From: Chthoniobacterales bacterium
GTDB lineage: Bacteria > Verrucomicrobiota > Verrucomicrobiia > Chthoniobacterales > UBA6821
DNA: 40,438 bases
Direction of reading: 5' to 3'
Assembly (NCBI GenBank): GCA_019747735.1
Contig: JAIEQL010000012.1
Location: forward strand, 1-40,438
In this document: positions 24,764 through 31,676 of the stretch, one piece after another
Layout of the letters: every line of letters starts with the position of its first letter
Numbering within the stretch: the stretch's first letter is position 1
Notes under the pieces: model-generated
Seen by the model: the letters and a program-made list of their open reading frames with translations, nothing else
Database searches by the model: none
What the model was told of the DNA's origin: nothing
Made by a program: the position numbers and the translations under genes

Positions 24764-25768
24764 CTACTTCTTAGGAGGTAATGTACTTTTCTCAATGACG
24801 TTATCTAAAATTCTTTCAACAATTGGTTCTTTGACTGGGATTCCTGCAGCTTTTGCAGTAGCAGCAGCTATTGCTGCTGTTCCTTTGAGGTCAAAAGCTA
24901 GTTTGTAAGCGATAAGTGTCGCTCCATTGTAAGGTATTGCTGTCACACTTCCCGTAAGGTTTTTTATATTTTTTGCTTCGCCTTCTTGTTGAAAGGAGAC
25001 TTGAAATCCACCGTGCTCAACGGCTTTCTTTTCACTCTGCATCGTAACCGCATCTGTTATTTGAGCTGAGATTGGATTTGTTACATTTATTTCGAAAGAG
25101 TACTTTGCTGTACGAGAGTTGGCATACAGTGCTGATGAAGGGTCATCAACATTAGAGCAAAAAGGGAGGGTGTCCTTATTAAACTCAGGAATCCAAACGG
25201 TGTCTTCAATTTTTTGAAGAGGTACTGTCTTTGGATCAACAAGCTGGTAAGCAGTATAGATGGAAGATTGAGAGGTAGAGCTAGAGCTGAACAATTTGGA
25301 AAAAGTGCTCTTTTTTGGAATCTCGGGCTTTGTTTTAATGACAATGCTCTCCCCGTTAGAGAGAGCCTCTTTTTGTTCTTTGGTAAATGTGTTGAGTAAT
25401 TGTGGGGTTGGAATTGTTGGTGTAGAAGTGGCGCTAGATACTTGTGCTGTTGATACTTCTCTTTCTTGAAAATCTTTTTCGTTAACACTAACTCTTGAGC
25501 CTTGGTCTATTGTTGTGGGTGATCCCAAATTTTTCGATGCAGCAAAATTACTATGTCTGTCAGTTATTGATTCTCTAAGAGCCCTTTCTTCGTCACTGTT
25601 AACTCTGCTGAAAGTATGTTCTTCTGTGCCATCCTTTGAGAGTATATGCCCCTCTTCAGATGATGATGAGGGTGTTCTTAAGTCTCTGTCTGTTGTAGTA
25701 GGTGATGAAGCTTCTAATGATGATAGTGATTCTATGCTATTACTGTTTGCAAGAGAGAGATCGTTCAT
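24764..25768 (-). CDS. Ser/Thr-rich protein with a folded C-terminal domain, unknown function
   Basis: A 334-residue protein. Residues 1 to about 150 are polar, low complexity and rich in Ser, Thr and Glu (for example SLSSLEASSPTTTDRDLRTP), predicted disordered. Residues about 160-334 look folded, with strands (YSFEINVTNPISAQITD, GGFQVSFQQEG) and Ala-rich helices near the end. No signal peptide is visible. A disordered Ser/Thr-rich N-terminus without a Sec signal is the layout seen in many type III effectors, but nothing in the window proves secretion. I do not recognise the family. Convergent with the exported protein upstream. Confidence 0.7.
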   Translation of the reverse strand: MNDLSLANSNSIESLSSLEASSPTTTDRDLRTPSSSSEEGHILSKDGTEEHTFSRVNSDEERALRESITDRHSNFAASKNLGSPTTIDQGSRVSVNEKDFQEREVSTAQVSSATSTPTIPTPQLLNTFTKEQKEALSNGESIVIKTKPEIPKKSTFSKLFSSSSTSQSSIYTAYQLVDPKTVPLQKIEDTVWIPEFNKDTLPFCSNVDDPSSALYANSRTAKYSFEINVTNPISAQITDAVTMQSEKKAVEHGGFQVSFQQEGEAKNIKNLTGSVTAIPYNGATLIAYKLAFDLKGTAAIAAATAKAAGIPVKEPIVERILDNVIEKSTLPPKK

Positions 25769-25827
25769 AGTGTTAATGTTGACGTGCTGAAGGAGAATGT
25801 GATGGAAGAGAGAATCAGTTTTCTAAA

Positions 25828-26199
25828 CTAATACTTCCTCATCAAACGAGCCCTGACGAAGGACCGTACGCACAAAATAAAGAAAATGCCGCAGAGGAGG
25901 GAAGTGGCAATTTTTGCCATGATTGCAGGAGCTTTAGGATCGGTGGCGAGATCAAACATCATCGAGTATTTTTGAAAAGCAGGAGCGGTTGCCAAGAAGC
26001 CGCCAAGTGCTACTAAAACAGCAAGGTGCATAGCGTGCTGGCGTAAGGTCTCTTTTTTGGCGATAAGGCCGCTGAGAATAAGCAGTAGTCCAAGTCCGCA
26101 CGGTATGAGAGCTGTGTAATGAGTAGCTCCTGTTGCAAAAAAGCCAATCAGGCCCACGGCGTTGAGTAAAAGTCCGAAGATGATAGAAAGAGTAGGCAT
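25828..26199 (-). CDS. Small integral membrane protein, unknown function
   Basis: A 123-residue protein with four hydrophobic segments: LSIIFGLLLNAVGLIGFFAT, ALIPCGLGLLLILSGLI, MHLAVLVALGGFLATAP and IATSLLCGIFFILCVRSFV, ending in basic RARLMRKY. The glycine-rich helices recall TMEM14-like small membrane proteins, though the assignment is weak. It starts at the ATG at 26199 and is divergent from the small basic protein gene. Function cannot be predicted. Confidence 0.7.
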   Translation of the reverse strand: MPTLSIIFGLLLNAVGLIGFFATGATHYTALIPCGLGLLLILSGLIAKKETLRQHAMHLAVLVALGGFLATAPAFQKYSMMFDLATDPKAPAIMAKIATSLLCGIFFILCVRSFVRARLMRKY

Positions 26200-26265
26200 A
26201 AGGATGTATTAGAATAAAATTAAAATTATTCAGCAAGGAGATCTTTAAAAAATAAAATGAAAGTT

Positions 26266-26316
26266 GTGTGTGAATGTTCTTGCCGTGTTTACCAACAGTA
26301 CGTTGGCAGCACACAC
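26266..26316 (+). promoter_or_regulatory. Possible structured leader upstream of the small basic protein gene
   Basis: GTGTGTG (26266-26272) pairs with CACACAC (26310-26316), and an inner stem CCAAC-AGTAC-GTTGG (26292-26306) sits between. It precedes the ATG at 26374 by 57 bases and could be part of the mRNA leader or of the shared divergent promoter region. No protein or ligand is evident. Confidence 0.3.
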
Positions 26317-26373
26317 CAAAAAAATTTACTTTTTGATTGCCAAAATAAAAGATTCTCTTATCCTTTGTGCCCC

Positions 26374-26529
26374 ATGAGTCAACATCCTAGCCTAAAAGGT
26401 TCCAGTGCTATTACCGCAAAACGAAGCGTTTTAAAGCGTTTTGAACGTGTCGATCTTTTAAAAAAACGCTCTCAGTGGAAAGAGGGACAGCGTGTGATAG
26501 GGCTTCCAAAAACAAAGCCTGACGCTTAG
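26374..26529 (+). CDS. Small basic protein, Chlamydiae/Verrucomicrobia type
   Basis: A 51-residue protein reading MSQHPSLKGSSAITAKRSVL then KRFERVDLLKKRSQWKEGQR and VIGLPKTKP. This matches the short 'small basic protein' family of Verrucomicrobiota and Chlamydiae, whose members share HPSLK, VLKRFER, WxEGxxxxGLPKxK. The function is unknown; the charge suggests RNA or ribosome binding. I chose the ATG at 26374; the reading frame extends upstream to 26257, but that part has no family likeness. This gene is the strongest lineage marker in the window. No Shine-Dalgarno sequence. Confidence 0.9.
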   Translation: MSQHPSLKGSSAITAKRSVLKRFERVDLLKKRSQWKEGQRVIGLPKTKPDA

Positions 26530-26645
26530 CGATTGCTTTATTAGTTCTACTGATATTGCGTCTGCTGTGTCCTGCGGTACATCATTCTCTAGAATGACGG
26601 AAATCAAAGCCTCACGCATCATTTGTACGTTCGGCTCTATAAACC

Positions 26646-26894
26646 TAAAAACGTGAATGGAAACAGAAAATCTGACGCAATATATTCGGCCTCAGTTTGC
26701 TTTTTCCAATCGCTTACGCACCGTCAAGGTGCGCGCACGCTTTTAAAAACCAACCTGAACACCACTGATCGGGAGGCCGTGGGGTAGACTACATAAAGCT
26801 TTGCTTGATGTAGCCCGTTAGGGCAAGCCGAGTAGGTGCGAGCGAGTCAAACCAAGTCCTTACGCCATATTTCCCATTTCCATTCACGTTTTTA
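26646..26894. repeat. 249-bp inverted-repeat element with highly structured interior (possible ncRNA or MITE)
   Basis: Arms 26646-26663 and 26877-26894 are perfect 18-bp reverse complements (TAAAAACGTGAATGGAAA); pairing continues imperfectly inward. Internal hairpins include GCACC-GTCAA-GGTGC, CTACAT with ATGTAG (26789-26813), GCCC-GTTA-GGGC, and GGCCTC pairing with GAGGCC across the interior. It lies in a 374-base gap (26530-26903) with no good gene; the rest of that gap has only a weak minus-strand frame. It does not resemble tmRNA, SRP RNA or RNase P RNA. Confidence 0.6.
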
Positions 26895-26903
26895 TGATAA
26901 AAT

Positions 26904-27650
26904 ATGCGCATTAATCAATTTTTGGCAAGAGCAGGCCTTGGTTCTCGACGTTCTACCGAAGCACTGGTTCTAAGAGGTTCTGTCAGCCTCAATGGAAGTG
27001 TCTGTCGCGATCTTGCTACCAAAGTTTCTCACGAAGATGAGGTGCGCGTTCATGGGAAAATAATTCATCAGGCGCCATTACGTTATTTTTTGCTGCACAA
27101 GCCATCAGGGTATGTCTCTACACGTTCCGATCGTTATGCAGAAAAAACAATTTTTGATCTTTTGCCTAATGATATTGGTTCTCTTTTTCATGTAGGGCGA
27201 CTTGACAAGGAGAGCGAAGGACTTTTATTTCTGACCAATGATGGGGCTTTGGCGCAACAATTGATCCATCCTTCACGAGGTGTTGAGAAGGAATATGAAG
27301 TTTGTCTTGATCAGCCCTTCACCTCTAAGGCAGCAACTGCTTTAAAGCGCGGGATCTGGATGGAAGGGTCTGTTGCTCGTATTGTCTCGGTTCATCAAGT
27401 GACGCCAACTAAAATAAAACTGGTGCTTCATCAAGGACTCAAACGACAAATTCGCGTGATGCTGGGATGTTTGGGCTTTAAAGTCAAACGGCTCGTGCGT
27501 ACCCGTATAGGTCCTCTTTCGTTACATCATCTCGGCTTGGGAAAATACCGAGAGCTCACTTCTGCTGAGCTCAAGATGCTTCAAAAGGCGGTTGTCAAAA
27601 AAGAGGAGCTATCAGCAAAAACTCCTTCCAAAGTGTCCAAGTCAATTTGA
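26904..27650 (+). CDS. rluB: RsuA/RluB-family 16S/23S rRNA pseudouridine synthase
   Basis: A 248-residue enzyme with an N-terminal S4 RNA-binding domain (MRINQFLARAGLGSRRSTEA) and a catalytic domain. The catalytic Asp is in HVGRLDKESEGLLFLTNDG. The C-terminal GLKRQIRVMLGCLGFKVKRL followed by VRTRIGPL is the conserved RNA-binding end of RluB/RsuA. It makes pseudouridine in rRNA; whether the target is 23S (RluB) or 16S (RsuA) cannot be settled from sequence, but the S4 domain and KRQIR motif favour RluB. The tail after residue 225 is lysine- and serine-rich and extra. The start codon lies just beyond the inverted-repeat element. Confidence 0.9.
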   Translation: MRINQFLARAGLGSRRSTEALVLRGSVSLNGSVCRDLATKVSHEDEVRVHGKIIHQAPLRYFLLHKPSGYVSTRSDRYAEKTIFDLLPNDIGSLFHVGRLDKESEGLLFLTNDGALAQQLIHPSRGVEKEYEVCLDQPFTSKAATALKRGIWMEGSVARIVSVHQVTPTKIKLVLHQGLKRQIRVMLGCLGFKVKRLVRTRIGPLSLHHLGLGKYRELTSAELKMLQKAVVKKEELSAKTPSKVSKSI

Positions 27651-27709
27651 CAGGAAAAAGCTTTTCCTTTTTCTTGAGTAAATTTCTGCATGCTTTTTAA
27701 ATTGAAAAA

Positions 27710-28429
27710 ATGAAAAAACTATTTTGCTGCTTTTTTTTTCTTTACATTATTTCGCTGCAAGCGGGGCCATTACCTCAAGCTTCTTTTGAAAAAGAATATA
27801 TCGTTGTCACTGGAGGGCCTTCGCTTATTGAGTGGGAAAAATTTAAAACAGCTCCTCATGATCACTGGTGGGCGAATTTTGTGCATGCCTCTCGTATTCG
27901 GCTCGAAGAACTCCGAACGAAATTAGGGCCTGCAGCCAAAGTGACCTGGATGGTTTATAAAAAAGGTTATGAGCGTCGTGCGCAGCGCCAGGAAAAAAGA
28001 GATTTAATAGCCAATCTCGAATCGGTACGGGACAAGTACAAAGTGAAACTTGTCTATTTTAATTCCGAAAAAGAATTTTTGCATTACCTCAATCATGGTC
28101 AGCCTCGCGATCGTGTTAAAATTGCTGACCTTGAGTATTTCGGACATTCCAACCGTGCTTGCTTTCTTTTTGACTACAGTAACTTCATCGATACTGGTTC
28201 CAAAGTTTGGCTTCATGAAAAAGAGCTTTCTCAAATTGATCCAACTATTTTTGCACCTCATGCTTTTATTAAAAGCTGGGGATGTCACACTGGGGAAAGC
28301 ATGAGCACCAAATGGAAAAAAGCTCTTGGGTGTCCGATGATTGGAGCTGTTGGCTCAACCAACTATGCCAATAGCGATGCGCCAGGATGGCACCCGAGTT
28401 TGGCTCCTCATGGTAGGTGGCGCTGGTAA
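27710..28429 (+). CDS. Exported protein with caspase/CHAT-like His-Cys pattern, unknown function
   Basis: A 239-residue protein with a signal peptide (LFCCFFFLYIISLQAG, cleavage near residue 19). Mature conserved-looking stretches include EYIVVTGGPSLIEWEKF and DHWWANFVHASRIRLEEL. Two motifs, YFGHSNRACFLF (H146) and FIKSWGCHTGES (C192), each follow a hydrophobic strand and lie 46 residues apart. This is the clan CD (caspase/CHAT) His-Cys dyad layout; CHAT proteins have ACxTGEG at the Cys. I see this as a candidate secreted cysteine peptidase, not an established one. It ends at 28429. No partner is evident. Confidence 0.7.
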   Translation: MKKLFCCFFFLYIISLQAGPLPQASFEKEYIVVTGGPSLIEWEKFKTAPHDHWWANFVHASRIRLEELRTKLGPAAKVTWMVYKKGYERRAQRQEKRDLIANLESVRDKYKVKLVYFNSEKEFLHYLNHGQPRDRVKIADLEYFGHSNRACFLFDYSNFIDTGSKVWLHEKELSQIDPTIFAPHAFIKSWGCHTGESMSTKWKKALGCPMIGAVGSTNYANSDAPGWHPSLAPHGRWRW

Positions 28430-28442
28430 GAAGAAGAAATAG

Positions 28443-28623
28443 CCGCAAAAGAACGCAAAGAAACACAAAGAGTTTTTGAAAGAGAACTTATTTGCTTCTG
28501 GAAGTTTTTTTCCTTTTTTTGATGCTTATAAACATCAAAAAAAGAGCTGAAACAAATAGGATTTTCTTTTGCAACACAAAGAAACTGGAATTTTTTCTTT
28601 GTGCTTCTTTGTGTTCTTTGTGG
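28443..28623. repeat. 181-bp imperfect inverted repeat with CACAAAG arms
   Basis: Left arm 28443-28470 (ending AACACAAAG) and right arm 28597-28623 (CTTTGTGCTTCTTTGTGTTC and seven more bases) are near reverse complements. A perfect 12-bp hairpin (28513-28524 with 28533-28544, CTTTTTTTGATG) lies at the centre. The CACAAAG blocks recall a widespread dispersed repeat of many genomes. It separates the exported protein from the amidase gene; its right arm ends 18 bases before the amidase start. Confidence 0.65.
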
Positions 28624-28641
28624 TTAATTCTTCTTCTTTTT

Positions 28642-29883
28642 ATGAAACATTCAAAAATTGCTTCCTTCATTGCTATTCTCTGTTTCGTTTCTTCGTTACA
28701 GGCTGCTTTCCAAGCTGCCCCCAAAAATCTTATGCCATGGGCTTCGCCGGTTGATTGGGCTTCTTTGCAAAAATATGCTAATACGATCACAGCAGCAGGA
28801 TTAGAAAAACAGTTACAAGAGATTTATGTTCCTGATGGCTCTTGGAAAAAATGGATCGTGATTACTCCTTCTGCTGCTTTGATAGAGCCGTTTCCTGGGG
28901 CGACCCAGTTTATCAAACTTCCTCTAGCCTCTTCCCAAGAGGCTTGCCAGCCTATTCCTCGTTATTGGAAACAGAAGGCTTTTCCCATTTCGGGAAAGCC
29001 GCTGGCAGGACTTAATATCGTGATTGATCCAGGGCATCTCGGTGGTTCTTGGAGCAAAATGGAAGAGAGGTGGTTCCGCTTTGGGCATTCTAAGCCGGTA
29101 GAGGAGGGGGCGATGACATTGATCACCGCAAAAATCTTAGCAAAACAATTACGTGATTTAGGAGCCACAGTGACCTTAACGCGTTCTTACTGTGCTCCTA
29201 CAACTTCTTTACGCCCATACCAGCTACGAAAGGCTGCCATTGCTCAATTGCAAGAAGAGGGCAAAACTTCTTGGACGCGCCAACAACTTAAACAGCGAGA
29301 AGAGATACTTTTTTATCGGACAGCGGAACTTCATCACCGTGCTGAGGTGATCAATAATAAATCTCATCCCGATCTTGTGATTTGCTTGCACTACGATGCC
29401 CAAGAGTGGGATGACCCCAAGCATCCTAAGCTTGTCAATTGTGAGCGGGTTCATTTTCTCATTGGAGGAAATGTGAATGAAAGTGAACTACGGGAGGAAG
29501 AAGACCGTTTTATGGTCCTTCGCAAGCTACTTAACCAATCGCATCTCCAAGAAGTAGGGATTGCCAACGCCGTGGCCCATTCTTTTAAAGCACGAACAAA
29601 ATTGCCTCCTTTCATCTATCATAATCCTACGAAAGCCAGAGCGGCTCTAGCGTCGAGTCTCTATCTTTGGAATCGCAATCTTCTTGCCACACGTCTTGTC
29701 GAGGCTCCGGTGCTTTATTGCGAAGCCTATGTCATGAATGACTGTCACGTTTTTAATCGAGTCCAGGCTGGTGATTACAAGGGCTACCGCTCGATTGATC
29801 AACAATGCTGCTCCAGCCTTTATCGTGAGTATGCGGATGCCGTAACCCAGGGTGTGATCGATTATTTTGTGGGGAGAAAGTAA
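28642..29883 (+). CDS. N-acetylmuramoyl-L-alanine amidase (Amidase_3 family)
   Basis: A 413-residue exported enzyme that cleaves the amide bond between MurNAc and the stem peptide of peptidoglycan. A signal peptide (KIASFIAILCFVSSLQAAFQ) precedes a roughly 90-residue N-terminal region. The Amidase_3 domain has its three zinc ligands: His in NIVIDPGHLGG, Glu in KPVEEGAMTL, and His in LVICLHYDAQE. A late glutamate in YCEAYVMND is in the catalytic position. I chose the ATG at 28642; the reading frame is open 50 codons further upstream, but the extra part lies in the repeat element. It acts in the periplasm in wall turnover or cell separation. Confidence 0.93.
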   Translation: MKHSKIASFIAILCFVSSLQAAFQAAPKNLMPWASPVDWASLQKYANTITAAGLEKQLQEIYVPDGSWKKWIVITPSAALIEPFPGATQFIKLPLASSQEACQPIPRYWKQKAFPISGKPLAGLNIVIDPGHLGGSWSKMEERWFRFGHSKPVEEGAMTLITAKILAKQLRDLGATVTLTRSYCAPTTSLRPYQLRKAAIAQLQEEGKTSWTRQQLKQREEILFYRTAELHHRAEVINNKSHPDLVICLHYDAQEWDDPKHPKLVNCERVHFLIGGNVNESELREEEDRFMVLRKLLNQSHLQEVGIANAVAHSFKARTKLPPFIYHNPTKARAALASSLYLWNRNLLATRLVEAPVLYCEAYVMNDCHVFNRVQAGDYKGYRSIDQQCCSSLYREYADAVTQGVIDYFVGRK

Positions 29884-30005
29884 GATTTTTTGCAAAAATA
29901 AAAACTGGATTACCTTCAGAGATCTTACGAAAAACAACGCTTCTGCCGAATAACTTACTTTTGGATTGGACTCAAAAAAGATAAAACAGCTACGATTTAA
30001 GCATC

Positions 30006-30935
30006 ATGAATAACAATCCTTTTTTTCCATTTTTCCTAAGAGCATTCTTGTTTTTAATGGTATCTTCTTTTTCAGGCTTGGTGCTCCAAAGTTATGCTCA
30101 GAGTCAAGATCCTGAAGAGTTAAGGGAAGAGGTGGCGCAATCCCCTAACTTAACTGACAAGCAGCTTTACCATATTGGAATTAAGATTTGGCAAAATCAG
30201 TGTGGACTTTGGAATCTTCCCGATAATAAATCGGGAATTACTCCTGAGATGAAACAGGAAACAACGGCTTGGGAAGATGATGAGGGAGGTAATTCTTTTG
30301 CTTTGATGGGTGCTTTTCAATTTATCTGGTATCCCCAAGAGGGATCTCATGATTTTTTTGAAGATTGGCCACTGGTGGCCAAGGAACTTCAAAAGAAAGG
30401 CTATCCTATTGAAGATTGGATACTTGGTCCTTGTCCTTGGAAGAGTAGAGAAGAGTTTATGGCTCCTGAAAATTTTGAGGGAGATAAGATGACTCTCCTT
30501 AGAAAGGTATTGACTAAAAAGCCATTGGTGATCGAACAGACTCGCCTGGTGGCTCAACGGGCAGAAGAGGCGCTTCCAAAAATCCTGCAAGCCATTGACG
30601 AAGACGAAACTGTTAAAGATAAAGAGCTCACAAAACAGGTAGTGACAGAACGATACCGCGTAGTAGCGGCAACAAATTTTTATGCGATTATGGATTACGT
30701 CCATTTTAAGGGCGAAGGAATTCTTAAGACGGAGCGCAATGATCTTCGTCCTAATGGTTGGGGGTTACGTCAAGTTTTAGAAACGATGGATCCAGGTTCT
30801 ATACGTCGGTTCCATTACAGTCAGCTTGCCTACTTAAAAGCTTTTATCGTAGCTGCAATTTCTATTTATCCAGACCAGGATCATTATAATTGTGCATCCC
30901 GTTATGTTACTTATTTGAACTTTTCTTCTTGGTAG
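30006..30935 (+). CDS. Exported protein of a conserved family of unknown function
   Basis: A 309-residue protein with a signal peptide or N-terminal anchor (FLRAFLFLMVSSFSGLVLQS). The mature part has a distinctive signature: YHIGIKIWQNQCG, then TTAWEDDEGGNSFALMGAFQ followed by FIWYPQEGSHDFF, later LGPCPWKSREEF, and YAIMDYVHFKGEGI followed by NGWGLRQVLE. This order (IGxxIWxNxCG, GxFxFIWYP, PCPWxSRxxF, DYVxFKGEG, WGLxQVL) looks like a conserved family of exported proteins I have no name for. The conserved acidic and aromatic residues resemble a hydrolase or lysozyme-like fold, which is a guess. The 122-base gap upstream shows no feature I can name. Confidence 0.72.
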   Translation: MNNNPFFPFFLRAFLFLMVSSFSGLVLQSYAQSQDPEELREEVAQSPNLTDKQLYHIGIKIWQNQCGLWNLPDNKSGITPEMKQETTAWEDDEGGNSFALMGAFQFIWYPQEGSHDFFEDWPLVAKELQKKGYPIEDWILGPCPWKSREEFMAPENFEGDKMTLLRKVLTKKPLVIEQTRLVAQRAEEALPKILQAIDEDETVKDKELTKQVVTERYRVVAATNFYAIMDYVHFKGEGILKTERNDLRPNGWGLRQVLETMDPGSIRRFHYSQLAYLKAFIVAAISIYPDQDHYNCASRYVTYLNFSSW

Positions 30936-30974
30936 GAAGAAACAGCTAGGAGAGTTGTTAATTATAAAATAGCT

Positions 30975-31655
30975 ATGACCTCCTCCTGCATTGCCCTTGA
31001 TCATCTTGTTCAACATTGGGTCAATCAAGTTGCAACTACGCGGTTCTTAGATTATCTCATGGCGGCGATGACTAATTTTTCAGCATGGCGTCCTGTTTTT
31101 ATTGTGCTGATTGTGGTCGCTCTTCTTTTTGGAAAATTTCACCTGCGGGCGATGCTTTGTTGTCTGGCCTTAACCATTGCAATTACTGATGGAGTTGTAG
31201 TTCGTACGCTCAAGCATTTCGTAGAGCGTCCGCGTCCTTTTCAATCGGAAGTCGGCGTGCGCCATGTCCGTTTACTTCCAGCTTCTCCACAAATCAAGAC
31301 CCTGCTCACGCCTCCAGAGGTCTCTTTTTCTTTAGCTTCGGAGAAGTGTGAGAAAGGATTTTCTTTTCCTTCTTCTCATGCAGCCAACATTGTAGCGACA
31401 GCAATCGTGCTCTCTTTATTTTATTGGAGAGCTCGTTGGTTTTTTTGGTTGATCGCTTTTCTAGTCATGTACTCTCGTCTCTACACAGGAGCTCATTGGC
31501 CTTCCGATATCCTTGCTGGCTTTTTTATTGGAATGACAATGCCTTTTCTCGTTGTCTCTCTTCTTGAAAAAATATGGGAGCGCTTTGGAATTCGCTTGGC
31601 ACCTGAATTGGCGAGGAGGCATCCGACATTGAGAGAGCTGGGAGCCAAGCTATAG
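30975..31655 (+). CDS. PAP2-family membrane phosphatase
   Basis: A 226-residue integral membrane phosphatase with about five to six membrane helices. The three PAP2 motifs are present: KHFVERPRPF (KX6RP), SFPSSHAANIVAT (PSxH), and SRLYTGAHWPSDILAG (SRX5HX3D). The three catalytic His/Arg positions are complete, so it should be active. Substrates in the family are undecaprenyl pyrophosphate, lipid A phosphates or phosphatidate. The next gene is a GT-C glycosyltransferase 21 bases downstream, after a 7-bp hairpin (ATAGGCT-GT-AGCCTAT), which hints at lipid-carrier or lipid A modification. Confidence 0.9.
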   Translation: MTSSCIALDHLVQHWVNQVATTRFLDYLMAAMTNFSAWRPVFIVLIVVALLFGKFHLRAMLCCLALTIAITDGVVVRTLKHFVERPRPFQSEVGVRHVRLLPASPQIKTLLTPPEVSFSLASEKCEKGFSFPSSHAANIVATAIVLSLFYWRARWFFWLIAFLVMYSRLYTGAHWPSDILAGFFIGMTMPFLVVSLLEKIWERFGIRLAPELARRHPTLRELGAKL

Positions 31656-31676
31656 GCTGTAGCCTATTGAATTAAA

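Noticed and set aside
24764..25768. A confirmed type III effector
   Set aside because: Only an N-terminal composition bias is visible; no secretion genes or host motifs support it, so it is left as a hypothesis.
26257..26373. Upstream in-frame start of the small basic protein
   Set aside because: The family starts at MSQHPSLK; the 39 extra codons are Cys-rich and lie in a structured leader.
26646..26894. Possible tmRNA, SRP RNA or RNase P RNA
   Set aside because: No T-arm GGTTCGA, no GGAAG-type SRP loop and no RNase P core elements on either strand.
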